A stretch of 64,000 nucleotides of DNA. Source: Tritrichomonas musculus. Its lineage: Eukaryota > Parabasalia > Tritrichomonadida > Tritrichomonadidae. The DNA lies in assembly GCA_039105265.1 (NCBI GenBank), contig JAPFFF010000001.1, positions 1,798,001 through 1,862,000 on the forward strand, written 5' to 3'. The notes under the pieces are model-generated. The model ran no database searches, was not told the DNA's origin, and saw only the letters and a program-made list of their open reading frames with translations. The number at the start of each line of letters is the position of its first letter. Within the stretch, counting starts at the first letter, position 1. This document shows positions 37,935-48,793 of this stretch, in pieces. Made by a program: the position numbers and the translations under genes.

Positions 37935-39048
37935 TCATTTACTTGATTCATTAATTTTTCTAATGAAATCATTAAAAAATGTCGAATTTTTCTGTTTTGG
38001 ACAGTTATTAATGAAGTACTTATATAGTTCGTCAATTGGATAAGGCGAAAATAGAATTGACAAAGAAGGGTCATTCAAAATATGGTTTGGGAACACGTAA
38101 TTATTCTTATGATACTGAGAAGAGTTTGGAATCAAAGTTTTAATTATCTGTATGAACATATCGCAGTCATTTTTATTCCCATAATAATCCATCGCTTGTG
38201 TAGCACAATAAGAGTTGACTTTCAATCTGAACTGTTGAATAGTTTGGAAATTGGAAGACATGTGAATCATTCGAGCAACATTTGATTTTGACACATTTAT
38301 ATTTCTATACCTCAACTCAACGATGTCACTATTTTTCAATTGCTTTGTATATCTAATGTAAGCAAGCTTTATCCAATCTCTCTCATTGCTCCATCTGAAA
38401 GTAAAATGATAAAAAAACAGACATTGTGCATGAACATGTCTCTTTGGCGGATTCATCATTAAATAGCAAACAGCTTCGTATGTCGGAAATTCATCTACAT
38501 CACTATAGAAGAAGAAATCATTCTCCCTGGCAAAATGTAGCTGGTCAAAATGCACTTACGATGAAAAGTTGGCTTGTTTTTTTCAATGTCGTATTAAAAA
38601 TAGCCAGAACACATGGATTGATTAGTCATATCGGCCTCATATAAAAATATTGTTTTGTTTTCAAAAAATGGTTTCAGAAAATTATCAATTGGTTGAAATG
38701 AAGGTGGCGGTAAAGGATTGCCTGTAAATGATATGTTTGAAAATACTAAAACAAACTTCGAAATTAATGGATATAGATATTTTATTTGAAAGGCAAGCAT
38801 ATATGATTCTGATTTATACGTAAATGCTGAAAATATTGGAAATTAAAAATTTTAATGATATCTTCTGAAAAGTCAAAGTAGAATTTAATCTGTGCACAAA
38901 ATATTAAAAAGAAAGAGAGAAAAACATAATGAATCATCGCAGGATTATACATTTGATAAATTCCATGAAAGTGATGGTCATTTATTTGACCATTATTTAC
39001 TGATCTTATAAAAAAAGGTATATAAAAATAATTTATAAGTTTATTCAT
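37935..39048 (-). pseudogene. GT17-like N-acetylglucosaminyltransferase, broken
   Basis: Family 17 glycosyltransferases (MGAT3 type) add a bisecting GlcNAc in the secretory pathway. Three minus-strand pieces in different frames cover the protein. 39048-38782 has a hydrophobic stretch (IHYVFLSFFLIFCAQIKFYF) that may be the signal anchor. 38860-38594 reads FQIKYLYPLISKFVLVFSN, ISFTGNPLPPPSFQ and PFFENKTIFLYEADM. 38553-37935 carries the hallmark FYSDVDEFPTYEAV (DxD-type motif) and the rest of the catalytic domain. A TAA directly precedes the last piece, and at least two frame changes separate the parts. The order and spacing are those of one gene, so this is a recently broken copy, not scattered debris. 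Confidence 0.7.
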
Positions 39049-39111
39049 AAGATATTAAATATGTTATTTGAACAAATCAAATTGTTTCATTTGGAAAACA
39101 TATTATCATAT

Positions 39112-39807
39112 TTATTTGAAAAATAATATGAATAATAGAATTATTAATAGAACAAGAATTATTTTTTCAAATAAGAAGATTTTATCCAAGAGCTGATTTT
39201 GGTTTGATTTTCTAATTTTTTCAACCGAATCTGTTTCATTAACTTTTATGATTTGGCGTTCTTTATTTAGTAATTGGGTAGAATTATCTTCTTTAATTAT
39301 CATTTTATTTGAAGAATTGATTTCTTCTTTTTCTTTTATATTTGAGTCAGTATAATCGCATTTATTTTCAATATTTAATTGGTCGTATTTTTGAAAAATC
39401 ATTGAAATTTTAGAATTCATTGAATCCAATTTTTGTTGATTTTCATTGCTAAAATCATCGCATTTTTGTTTAAACTTCTCGGTAAATGTTTGACATTTTT
39501 TGAGAATAATTAAAAAGCTACGTTGCATATTAATGTTATTATTTTCTTGAATAATTGAAATTTCGGCATCTTGCTGCTCAATTATATTTTTATAATCTTC
39601 ATTTTGTGCTTGTAATTCATCGATCTTTTGTTGAAAAATGGAATTAATTTTTTGAATACGAGCTTCATTTTGAATTACGTATTGAACCATTTTTTGGGAT
39701 AGCATCGAAATATCTTTTTTGTTACAATCATTTTCTGCATCTATTTGGTTCACCTTTTGTTCTTTTTCTATTGGAACATTGGGATTAACAGTATTTTCAT
39801 CCATCAT
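39112..39807 (-). CDS. Tail-anchored coiled-coil protein
   Basis: 231 residues. A long helical, Gln/Lys/Glu-rich region (about 15-200) with coiled-coil character is followed by a single C-terminal hydrophobic helix (IFLFEKIILVLLIILLFILF) ending two residues from the stop. This is the arrangement of a tail-anchored membrane protein with a cytosolic coiled coil. I see no SNARE zero-layer pattern that would justify calling it a SNARE; a tether or membrane scaffold is equally possible. Two consecutive Met codons start the frame (39807 or 39804). Confidence 0.75.
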   Translation of the reverse strand: MMDENTVNPNVPIEKEQKVNQIDAENDCNKKDISMLSQKMVQYVIQNEARIQKINSIFQQKIDELQAQNEDYKNIIEQQDAEISIIQENNNINMQRSFLIILKKCQTFTEKFKQKCDDFSNENQQKLDSMNSKISMIFQKYDQLNIENKCDYTDSNIKEKEEINSSNKMIIKEDNSTQLLNKERQIIKVNETDSVEKIRKSNQNQLLDKIFLFEKIILVLLIILLFILFFK

Positions 39808-40220
39808 TTACGTTAATTTAAATTCAAACGTACATTGTACGTTTTTTAAATTTTTCTTATGAAATATATCTATAAAAATATATTTTCTTTATTATTTTAT
39901 TTTATATATAATAAAATCTGTAGAAAAACCTCTAATATAAGTTCACTAATTCATTCAATAAATCAATATGAAATAAAATTAATGTGTTATAACCAAATAA
40001 AAATTAAAATGCTTTTTTATCAAATTAAATAATTAATTTAAGCATAAAATATAATTTTTACATAGAATTTAAAAGGATAAAAAGAAAATAGTTTTTTTAT
40101 TTATCTCAAAATTTTAATTGAAATTAATGTATTTGTTTTAATCGTTATAATTCAATTTTTTTTATATCAAACTTTTTAAAAACCCGCTATTTATTTTTTA
40201 AAATTGGAAATAACTGTATT
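39808..40220. other. Divergent intergenic spacer
   Basis: About 410 bases of AT-rich DNA between the divergent starts of the tail-anchored protein and the BTB protein. An imperfect repeat of ACGT-containing bases near 39828-39842 (ACGTACATTGTACGT) forms a short palindrome 20 bases upstream of the minus-strand gene. I see nothing else. Confidence 0.5.
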
Positions 40221-41960
40221 ATGACTTTTTTACAATTTAAAGATGCTGATGGACTAAGAGCATTTTCATCATTGAATATGCCAAACACATTTAGATTTAC
40301 AATTGGATCACATAATTATTACATGCCGTCAATATTAGCAGATTTTCTATCACCAGCTGTTGCAGAAATGCATTTAGTTGACCCAACATTAAATTATTTT
40401 TTAATTTCTGATGTTTCTGATGATAATCTTTATTTTGAATCATTCATGTTATTGGCAAGTGGCAGAGAAATAGAAATCACTCCAGAAAATTGTGTATTTA
40501 TGGAAATAGTTGGTTCCAAACTTATGAATGAAGAAATTGTCAAAGTAGCTTCAGAATTTGCGACAAATATATCACCCATAACCACCGAAAATGCGGTTTC
40601 ACGTTTAAATCAGAAAAATTCACTAGGAATCATTCCAATTATTGAAATTAAATTCATATCTGAGAACTTCTGGGTGATAGATCCAACTAATTTATTCCAA
40701 ATTGAAGTAAAAGATTTTCAATTGATATTGAGTCATCCAGAACTGAAAATTTTGAATGAAGACTGGCTTTTTCAATTAATTTTAAGACTGAATACAGAAA
40801 AAGGGCAATCATATCGCATTCTCCTTTCATATGTTTCATTTCAAGACCTCAGCATTGAATCCATTCAAAATTTCTTTGAACGATCAAAAAACATTCAAAT
40901 TGATGACTTCATTCTTCGATCAGTTCAAGAAAAGCTGACATCAGCAAACAAAAATGATCAACAACATTCAACTCACATAACCGCCAATCAGTCAGAAATC
41001 AACTATGTCTATCAAAAATCTCGAAATCAGCAAAATTCATTCAATTCCGACTTTTTCAAAGAGTATCATTTGAATCACGGCCAACAAACATTTGATTACA
41101 TATCGTCACTTTTTGATAACTCGCAATCATCAACACCAGATTCATCAATTTACAACTTCAATAACAAATTCAATCCTTTTGAGCCAAAACCGCCCAAACC
41201 GTTTCCTGACTATTTTTGGAGAATGAATTCGAAAAACAAAAATGAAAAAGAAGATGAAAAAAATGATGAAACGAAAAGAAAAAGATTGATTGACGATGAA
41301 ATGTTTCCATTTTTGAATTATCCTGTTGAAATTCGCCATACCGATAAAAGTGAACAGATACCAATTCACTTCACAAACACCGATAATTTCGCCTTCTCGT
41401 CGTCTTCATCAGACGATGAAAACAATGAAAAAACTGGAAAAAGTTTATTAGAAAAAGTTGCCGATCAAGTTTTCAATACTTCTCAGAAAATATTTGATAA
41501 CCAGACTGAAAGAAAGGAAGAAGAAGACAAAGAGAAAAATAGCCAAAGTGAGCAGACAGGCTTTTTTTCATCTTTGAGAAACGGTTTTTGGAACATTTTC
41601 ACACCAGTCGACCAAAAAGAGCCTGAAAATATAATTCCACGTGAAGAAGAATTGAAAACATTTGATCCGGAATCCATTTTCCAGAACCAAAACGAGGCTG
41701 AGAGAAACAGATCAAGTGGCTGGCCAACTCCGCCTCCATCCGACCGCCGCAGACACATTCACAACGAACAGCAGCATAACGACAACAACATTGAGCATGG
41801 AAACAGAGCTGCCGCAATTGCCATTCATGATAATGATAACGACAACAATAGGATACATGTTAATGTTGAAAACAATGTTAATGTTAATCATCATAGTGAT
41901 AAAAAATCTGACGATGATGATCTTGACGGATATGCAGGTTTTGAGAAAGAACAATATTGA
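40221..41960 (+). CDS. BTB/BACK-type protein with acidic low-complexity tail
   Basis: 579 residues ending in TGA. Residues ~20-110 (FRFTIGSHNYYMPSILADFL, SPAVAEMH) form a BTB-like fold of the trichomonad family, followed by a BACK-like helical region to about 240 (LILSHPELKILNEDWLFQLI; LLSYVSFQDLSIESIQNFF). The remaining ~330 residues are low complexity: Asn/Ser/Phe-rich, then Glu/Lys/Asp-rich, ending in a His/Asn/Asp-rich stretch (HNDNNIEHGN; DNDNDNNRIHVNVENNVNVN). The discoidin domain found in the paralogue at 55814 is missing. BTB/BACK proteins commonly act as adaptors for Cullin-3 ubiquitin ligases, but the substrate cannot be inferred here. Confidence 0.78.
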   Translation: MTFLQFKDADGLRAFSSLNMPNTFRFTIGSHNYYMPSILADFLSPAVAEMHLVDPTLNYFLISDVSDDNLYFESFMLLASGREIEITPENCVFMEIVGSKLMNEEIVKVASEFATNISPITTENAVSRLNQKNSLGIIPIIEIKFISENFWVIDPTNLFQIEVKDFQLILSHPELKILNEDWLFQLILRLNTEKGQSYRILLSYVSFQDLSIESIQNFFERSKNIQIDDFILRSVQEKLTSANKNDQQHSTHITANQSEINYVYQKSRNQQNSFNSDFFKEYHLNHGQQTFDYISSLFDNSQSSTPDSSIYNFNNKFNPFEPKPPKPFPDYFWRMNSKNKNEKEDEKNDETKRKRLIDDEMFPFLNYPVEIRHTDKSEQIPIHFTNTDNFAFSSSSSDDENNEKTGKSLLEKVADQVFNTSQKIFDNQTERKEEEDKEKNSQSEQTGFFSSLRNGFWNIFTPVDQKEPENIIPREEELKTFDPESIFQNQNEAERNRSSGWPTPPPSDRRRHIHNEQQHNDNNIEHGNRAAAIAIHDNDNDNNRIHVNVENNVNVNHHSDKKSDDDDLDGYAGFEKEQY

Positions 41961-42247
41961 TATATATAAATAATTATCTCTATAAATGAAAAAGAATGTT
42001 GAGAATGTGAAATAAAAAAAGAATATTTATAAAGATCTCTTTTTAGATTATTTTTATACAATGAACTATAATTTGGACCAGTTTCAACGTATTGAAATTT
42101 GTAGAAAATTCTTCTTCCATTTAGATAAAAAAAGTTTTGTATTTTCTTTCATGTTTTCAATCACTGTCTTGATCTTAATCACAATCAAAAAGGAAAATGC
42201 AAATACAATCAAATATTCTTTGATTAAACGAATTAATGTATTACATT

Positions 42248-42960
42248 TTAAATAAACCAATCATCAAAATTCTTCATTATATATCTCTGATCTATTGGGT
42301 TTACGAAAGTTTCATTTTCAATACCGTCAGAACTCTCATCAGAAATATAAAATTCATCGCTTAAAATCATTTTCATTTCATTTTTCTTTCTAATCAAAAT
42401 GATCACAATTCCTAAAGTAGAAAAGAACAAGGCAGCAGATCCACAAACAATTCCAATGAGTTGTGATGAGTTTTGTCCTTTGGGAGGTCTAATAATCAAT
42501 TTTATATATGTTGGAACATATGAGGGAGATAAAAATTGTATTACATATGGAAAACAAGAATATTTGCTATTCAGCGGATAATAAGAAATGGAGAATGAAA
42601 CAGATTTAATTGAAACCATTGTGAGAGAAAGTGAAATAGATATCGTTTCTCTTTGAAATTTTGGAGTTTGGTGAGGTGTTGAAGTGAAAAAATCTGAATG
42701 AGAAAAAACATCTGACATTTAAAAATTATTTGTATTAGTAAATTTTTTTGATTGTGTAAAAAAATTTTGATAAGGTAAATGTATCTGAAAAACATTGGAT
42801 TTTGTAAAATCACTAGTTTGTTTTAAAAAATTGTTTATGTAAAAAAAGCAGATTGAGTAAATAAATTTGATTCCTGAAAAGCATTTGATTTGGAGAAATC
42901 ATTTTATTTTTTTTTTTTGTGAAAATTGAATAGTTCCTGTAAAGAAGTTGGTAAAACTAA
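42248..42960 (-). pseudogene. C-terminal remnant of a surface membrane protein with F-x-x-S repeats
   Basis: The open part (42718-42248, 156 residues) has a short extracellular-like region, one transmembrane helix (QLIGIVCGSAALFFSTLGIV plus IILIRKK, residues ~86-112) and an acidic cytosolic tail. Just upstream on the same strand the sequence continues as degenerate Phe/Ser/Thr repeats (DFTKSNVF; NFFTQSKKFTNTNNF; DFSKSNAFQESNLFTQSAFF), broken by stops and at least one frame change. It is therefore most likely the end of a large type I surface protein that has decayed. The 156-residue tail could in principle still be expressed from its own ATG. Confidence 0.55.
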
Positions 42961-43101
42961 AGTGACATGAATTTGTAAATTTTATTTTTATCCTTAAAGA
43001 CAAAGGTCAAATTAAGGTCAAATAAATAAATATAAAAAAAAGCACAATCAATAAAACTTACACTTGTTTTTAATTAAAATATTACTAAAAAACAGTTTTT
43101 A

Positions 43102-45108
43102 TTAGGAATTTGGAAGGTCACTAGGTTTAATTCTTTGAAGTGACGGCTTCCTGTTCAGTGCCAAAAGCGGCGGTTGGAATCTTTTGAACTGGCACAAGCC
43201 TTTTCCGTCCTGCTGAGTCAGGTTTCGTGTTGGCAGGGCATCTCCCTCGCTGTTCTGGATAATTGACTGCTGCAATGCTTTGCTCAGAGAGGAGGCAGGC
43301 AGGCGCTTGAAGTTCCTCGACAAGAGAGACTCGCTCGAACGCAGCAGCTTCTTCATCGGCGAGTCATCTTCCTTGTTGGTGAGGCTCAGCTGGCTCTGAA
43401 ATGCTCGCCCGCTCAGCGACTCACTTGAGCGAAGAAGCTGCTTCATCGGCGAGTCTTCTTCGCCTTCGTCGCCAAGCTTCAGGCGGTTGTCGACTGAATT
43501 TGCGGGCTTCGGCGGGCCGAGAAAAGGCAGCGAGAGCGAAGGCTGACTCAACCTCAACAGTTCTTCCATTGGACTCTCGCCAAAACCGATGTAGCCTAGC
43601 TCTTGCTCGCCCTGAATCGATGGCTGGCTCGACCTCAGAAGCTCCTCCATCGGGCTCTCCTCATTGCCGCCGTCACTCATCTTCTGCAGTGGAATTGAGG
43701 GCTGGCTCAACCTCAACAGTTCTTCCATCGGGCTCTCCTCGCTCTTCTGCAGCGGAATTGAAGGCTGGCTCAACCTCAAAAGTTCTTCCATCGGGATCTC
43801 CTCATTGCCGCCGTCGCTCATCTTCTGTATCGAGGGCTGGCTGCTGCACAAGTGCTGGGGCATTGGCGGCTCTTGTTTTCCGCCGTTTTGGAAGGTCTTA
43901 TTTAAATTTTGTGGTATTAATTGGCCGTTCTTCACCATGTGGCTGCAGGAGCGCGCCATCGATATCTTGCATCGCCTAATCTTGAATTTATTCAGATTGT
44001 ATTTCGAGTTTGGATCAAAGGCAGATTGTATGAGTGTGTTTAGACTATCAGAGTAATCCTTTCTACTTTCAATTGTCAAATCCAAATCGTCCGTTTTTAA
44101 ATTCACTTTTTCATGAAGATTATTTTTGAGAAGATAAATGGCCGGAGTATACAAAGACTTGGTCCTTCCTTTCCTGAAGATCGGCGAGACTGAATTCATA
44201 TTTATTTTAATATTCGTATCGTGCTTGTAGCATTTCAAACGATTGATCGATTCTGGCTCTGAATCGTTTGAATTTTGAGAGGGAGAAAAAAGACGTTTAT
44301 AATCGATATTCAAAAATTTTTCGTTTTTAATAAACGGATGCAATTTGATCTCGTCTAGAGTAATCCGCTTCGTTGGGTCTTTGTTTAAAATCTTCGAAAG
44401 GAGGTCGCATAAATCGTCGTCAAAGTCTGGCGGATAAACAACGTTTGAATTGAGAATAAGCTGAATTAACGTCTTCATGTTTTTATTGTAAAAAGGCAAA
44501 TTTCCGTGAATTAAGGCAAAAAGTATGATACCCATGCTCCATATATCGGCTTGCTTAGTGTAGTTGTGTGATATTAAAACTTCGGGGGCACAGTATGGAA
44601 TTGAGCCGCAACAAGGAGTCATAATTGGATTTGTAGTACTAAAACCAAAGTCAATAAGGCGAATATGACCATGGCTATCAATCATTATGTTTTCTAGTTT
44701 TAAATCGCGGTGCGTAATATGCGCTTCGTCGTGTAAATATTCGATAGAGATTACTAACTGAGTAAAAATGTTCTTGGCTTCTTGAATAGAAAGCCCTCCT
44801 CGTTCATTTACGTAATGTAGTAAAGAAACTCCATCAATTAGCTCCATTGATAAAACTCTTATATGTTCCGTATCAAATTCTGAAAAAAACCTGCAAATAA
44901 AAGGATGATTTAAGGTTTTATTGATTGTAATCTCTTGATCCATTTTATTTATTTCTTCAACATTTCGCGTTAGGGAAACTTTTAAGGCAACTTCGGTATT
45001 TGTTTTAACATGAGTAGCTGAAAAAATGACGGAAAAAGATCCGGTCCCTATTTCGTTTAATCCAGTAAACATATCGCTCGGTATTTCCTTGATGAATCGA
45101 AGAGTCAT
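43102..45108 (-). CDS. Ser/Thr protein kinase (CAMK/SNF1-like) with repeated LLR-S tail
   Basis: 668 residues from the ATG at 45108 (a TTG codon just upstream is not a credible start). The kinase domain (~14-265) is canonical: GTGSFSVIF loop, VALKV with Lys43, HRDLKLEN with Asp135, LIDFGFS, CGSIPYCAPEVL and DIWSMGIILF. Activity is expected. The closest flavour is the AMPK/SNF1-MARK branch of CAMK. The C-terminal region (~395-640) carries about seven imperfect copies of a motif around SPMEELLRLSQPS (variants SPMKQLLRSSESLS and SPMKKLLRSSESLL), partly joined by a QKMSDGGNEE linker. Each has an Arg two to three residues before Ser, so the tail could be a multi-site phosphorylation or docking segment. 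The DNA of this tail (43130-43850) is much richer in G and C than the kinase part. Confidence 0.9.
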   Translation of the reverse strand: MTLRFIKEIPSDMFTGLNEIGTGSFSVIFSATHVKTNTEVALKVSLTRNVEEINKMDQEITINKTLNHPFICRFFSEFDTEHIRVLSMELIDGVSLLHYVNERGGLSIQEAKNIFTQLVISIEYLHDEAHITHRDLKLENIMIDSHGHIRLIDFGFSTTNPIMTPCCGSIPYCAPEVLISHNYTKQADIWSMGIILFALIHGNLPFYNKNMKTLIQLILNSNVVYPPDFDDDLCDLLSKILNKDPTKRITLDEIKLHPFIKNEKFLNIDYKRLFSPSQNSNDSEPESINRLKCYKHDTNIKINMNSVSPIFRKGRTKSLYTPAIYLLKNNLHEKVNLKTDDLDLTIESRKDYSDSLNTLIQSAFDPNSKYNLNKFKIRRCKISMARSCSHMVKNGQLIPQNLNKTFQNGGKQEPPMPQHLCSSQPSIQKMSDGGNEEIPMEELLRLSQPSIPLQKSEESPMEELLRLSQPSIPLQKMSDGGNEESPMEELLRSSQPSIQGEQELGYIGFGESPMEELLRLSQPSLSLPFLGPPKPANSVDNRLKLGDEGEEDSPMKQLLRSSESLSGRAFQSQLSLTNKEDDSPMKKLLRSSESLLSRNFKRLPASSLSKALQQSIIQNSEGDALPTRNLTQQDGKGLCQFKRFQPPLLALNRKPSLQRIKPSDLPNS

Positions 45109-47457
45109 CAAAAAAAGATGGTAACTAAAAGCTTGTTATTTTATAAAATTTGAGAAAAAGTTTTTTTTCAATTAAATATAAACTTTGTAAAAAAATGTTC
45201 GATTCTTTCAAAATTGAAAAGGACAAAAATAATCAATTCAAATATATTCAAAAATAATTGAATTAAAATATTTTGGATAAAACTTTAAGAAGATCATATC
45301 AAGAGAAAAATATGAATTATCGATCCTATTGATGCCCATGGGAAGAAATGTACATTTGTCAAGAATATAATACCGGTCTGCAGAATACTAAACTTACTTA
45401 TTACATAAAGATGTTCTATAAAGATCTTTTCCTTCACTTTTTCTATAAGTGCATTTTTTTGAATATTTTTATTCAATTTTTATTTTAATTAATTGAAAAG
45501 TGTACTAAACCGAACATTTTATACAGTTTAATTTCGTAAAATTAATTCAGTTGATGTTTTTTGAGCAAAGTTCAAGTTCATAAAAATAAAAAAGATAATG
45601 CTTAAAAGCTCAAAAATATAAAATATCGAAAACATCATTCAAATATTTAATAAATTGAGTTATTTCTAGAGATTTTAAACGCTCAACAATTCATTCAATT
45701 TATTGTAAATGGATGCAAATTTCATTAGAAAAAATTATGTTCAATCTTCATTTCATTATTATTCCAATTAAAAATATATATTTGTTTGAATATATTTTTT
45801 TATATTTTATTTATACAATAAAGCATCCTTTAAAATTCTATTATTTGAAATATTTAAAAGATATTAATAAAATAATATTAAAAACTTTAAAGTATTGAAT
45901 TTTCAAGATAATTTTAATTAAAATGCTTCCGTTAAGTTCTCATCTTATAATCAATATTTAAAAAAATTAGATTGAAAAAACGATTATCTCCATTTTACGA
46001 ATGATTTTTTTAATATTCAAGAGTGTAAACATTTTTTTTTTTCCTTATATTTTGGTGAAAAATCCAAATAACCAGTCAATCTTGAATTTTGTCTAAATCC
46101 TTTGGAGAAAGTTATCAAAAAGCAACATAATCTCCTTAAATAGCACAATTATTAAATATTGTTTCATCTTTCTTTTTCAACAGACGATACAATAGGCCAT
46201 TAAATGACCAAAATCATATTCTTTCATTAAAGATATTTGCTAGTATCTTGCAGGACACCATCCAGATGGTATATTATTTGTTAAAGAATAAGGCAAAAGT
46301 TGATATCTATAGGATGGATATTCCTTTGAGTTTTTATATATTCAAAAAAAATTCGTATTTTTATGAAAATTCAATTGCTAAATGAATCTTATAATTAAGA
46401 TTTATTCTTTCATGCAATATTTGTATATTACATATTGAAAGAGGCTCTCAATATATTACTCTAAAAAAGTTTTTTAAATTTAAGTAAGGTTTTGAGAAAC
46501 CGCTCAAAAATTCTGAAATTTGAATCCCCCTTTCAAATTAAACTCAATTATTTGAGAGGGGAATGTAAATGCCTTCTAAAACGTTCCAGTAAATAATTAA
46601 GATAATATTATTATTACCATTATATTATTCACTCCAAAGTGGAAATGATATATGATATCTTTTTGAGTGAAAAAAAAGAAATAGGTTTTTATTAAGATTA
46701 CTATATTAATTTTCACTAACCTATAGTTTTCTAATCAACCTCAAAATAATGATATATTAAGACCATTTTTATTCATTTTACATATTTACTTCAGATTTTT
46801 AGCTTTTATTATAATTATTTAATTATTTAATTAATTCCAAGTTTGATATTTTATGTAAAAAACAGTTTTATTACTATATAATGAGTACACATGTATGATA
46901 TAGATGAGTTAAAAATCTTATTATACATTAAATTATAGTAAAATTAAGAAATGCTTCTTATTTTGTCGATTACTTCTATTAAAAAAGAGATTTTTAAATT
47001 TTAGCACAGATTTATCAACTCATATGTATTGTTGAAATATAATAGCTATAAAATAAATATTAATATTTAATTCAGATAAGAATTAAGTTTTGCAAAATTT
47101 GTTCAATTGATATAATTTTCCATAATATTTTCAAATTATTTCTAATGTTATATTAGTAATATTAATAATTTATTTTTAAATGTAATAAGCTAGTACAAAT
47201 TAAAATATTCAATAATATATAAAATTGATTTTGTATATTTTACAAATTATATTTTCAATTAAAAAACGGTTATTAAAAACCCTAAATTTAAGATTTAACT
47301 CTTAAAAAAATAATTCATAGAGTTAAATCAAACTTGTTTGCCTAGCTTTATCTATAATAATCATTGTTATCCCTCTAATTTTCATGATATGAAAATAAAA
47401 TTGATATCAACGGAAAAGTAAATTATTTTTATTCAAAAATTGAATAGAATATAAAAA
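45109..47457. other. Gene-free AT-rich region with one hairpin
   Basis: About 2.3 kb with no supportable gene; short open frames at 45294-45476 and 45713-45898 lack coding character. The only structure I note is an imperfect hairpin at 46523-46565: AATCCCCCTTTCAAAT pairs with ATTTGAGAGGGGAAT around a ~10-base loop. It stands out because of the local runs of C and G in otherwise AT-rich DNA. Confidence 0.6.
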
Positions 47458-48111
47458 ATGATTCCTAAGCGAATTTATTTTGCAGGAGATCTTTTCGACC
47501 ATAAGCACATTGTAGGAAATGCTCTCCTCGGACAAAAAATTGATCAGCTCTCAAATGGGAAGTACCTTGTTGATTTACCGCAAAATAAAGAATTACCAGC
47601 AGGTCGTTCCACAATAATAAGAGATTCAGATTTACAGCATCTTCTCTCTTCTGATGTCGCATTGTTCAATTTTGATGGAACTGACCTCGATTCAGGAACT
47701 GTTGTTGAATTCTGTTATGCAAAAATGTGTGACATTCCTTCTGTACTCTTTCGCTCTGATTTCAGACTTGCTGGAGATCAGTCAAAAGATGGTGATCCAT
47801 GGAATGTGATGGCCAGTGGATATCCAAGGACGAAAAAAGTTGCAGTTAATGCTCTTGGGTTATATAAAGAATTAATGAAAGAAAATGTTGGAGAACAAAT
47901 TGACTTGTACGAAACCAAACTTGCTACAATGATTATTGAAGCCCTTGATGAAGTCTGCAAGCTTCCTTCATTGTTTGAAGGAAGTAAAGAAAAAGCTAAA
48001 GAGGTATATAAATGGGCAATTAAAACCGCAGGGGGAACGTTAGATACACTATTGCCCGAAAATGAATTAGATAATATTATTAATCGTAAATCCCAACAAG
48101 GTTTAATATAA
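47458..48111 (+). CDS. Nucleoside 2-deoxyribosyltransferase family protein
   Basis: 217 residues, intact. It starts with a Rossmann-like strand, KRIYFAGDLFD. The family signature is FDGTDLDSGTVVEFCYA, in which Glu84 is the predicted nucleophile and the Asp residues of DGTDLDSG position the sugar. These enzymes exchange or hydrolyse the base of deoxyribonucleosides for purine and pyrimidine salvage. Trichomonads cannot make purines de novo, so such salvage enzymes, often of bacterial origin, fit. The C-terminal ~60 residues extend beyond the usual short bacterial enzyme. The upstream AAATTATTTTTATTCAAAAA region offers a weak initiator (TCAAAAA). Confidence 0.85.
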   Translation: MIPKRIYFAGDLFDHKHIVGNALLGQKIDQLSNGKYLVDLPQNKELPAGRSTIIRDSDLQHLLSSDVALFNFDGTDLDSGTVVEFCYAKMCDIPSVLFRSDFRLAGDQSKDGDPWNVMASGYPRTKKVAVNALGLYKELMKENVGEQIDLYETKLATMIIEALDEVCKLPSLFEGSKEKAKEVYKWAIKTAGGTLDTLLPENELDNIINRKSQQGLI

Positions 48112-48793
48112 AATCATTGAAATATATTTTATATTTAGTAAATGTTTTTTTTTTTCTAGGACAATACAACTACATACTTTTATTTTTAAAGGAAAAATTT
48201 ATTTAGATTTTTTTTCTAAAATTTTATCTTTAGATATCTAATTTATTGTTCTTCATATAGTTCTGTTTTTTTTTTGAGAAATTTATCACATAAATGTTGC
48301 ACATATATGCAATATAGCATAATTTATTTGCATCGATAAAAAAGAATTGAAAAAGTTGTCAATTGAAATTTTTCACCAAAAACATTCAAATTAAAATGGA
48401 AACGAGTGAATAGTTTTCGATATATATATTTGAAAAGAAAGAAATTTATGAGCACATTCTTTCATATCTTGAAAATAATGATGCAAACGCTCGCGATTTT
48501 CTAGATTTAATTACTTTTCCTGACAGAAAAAGAATTGGTCAAGATCGCCAAGATGACGCTTTCTAATTTAAAACTTCTACTTTTTTATTTAAATAAAATG
48601 GAAGAAATTAGAAAGCATTGCCATTTCCATAATATGTCAAGAGCATTATGATATATGAATTATAATTTGAGAAACTATGCTATCATCTAAAAAAAATATT
48701 TTCAATTCATTTCGGACTTGGGAATAAATAATAAAAAAGTTATAAATCGTCTATTTATTTATATCGATATCCATATTATAATTTAACAAGTCT
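48112..48793. other. Spacer carrying two small gene relics
   Basis: The stretch 48332-48370 is identical over 39 bases to 56288-56326 inside the BTB/discoidin gene (coding IDKKELKKLSIEI), with looser similarity for some bases beyond. Just downstream, 48432-48566 is open and reads EIYEHILSYLENNDANARDF then LDLITFPDRKRIGQDRQDDA before a stop, resembling the N-terminus of DUF3447-type ankyrin proteins. Neither has a start codon or full domain; both look like debris. The rest is AT-rich and unremarkable. Confidence 0.5.

Noticed and set aside
41662-41973. Plus- and minus-strand open frames over the BTB gene tail
   Set aside because: These are shadows of the Asn/Asp/His-rich low-complexity end of the BTB protein, where several frames stay open by composition.
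43401-43979. A 192-codon plus-strand open frame rich in Ala, Ser and Arg
   Set aside because: It is the antisense shadow of the GC-rich repeat tail of the kinase gene on the minus strand. It has no recognisable domain, and the kinase frame is clearly the coding one.
45109-45111. TTG codon as start of the CAMK-type kinase
   Set aside because: An ATG follows immediately at 45108-45106 and needs no alternative start.
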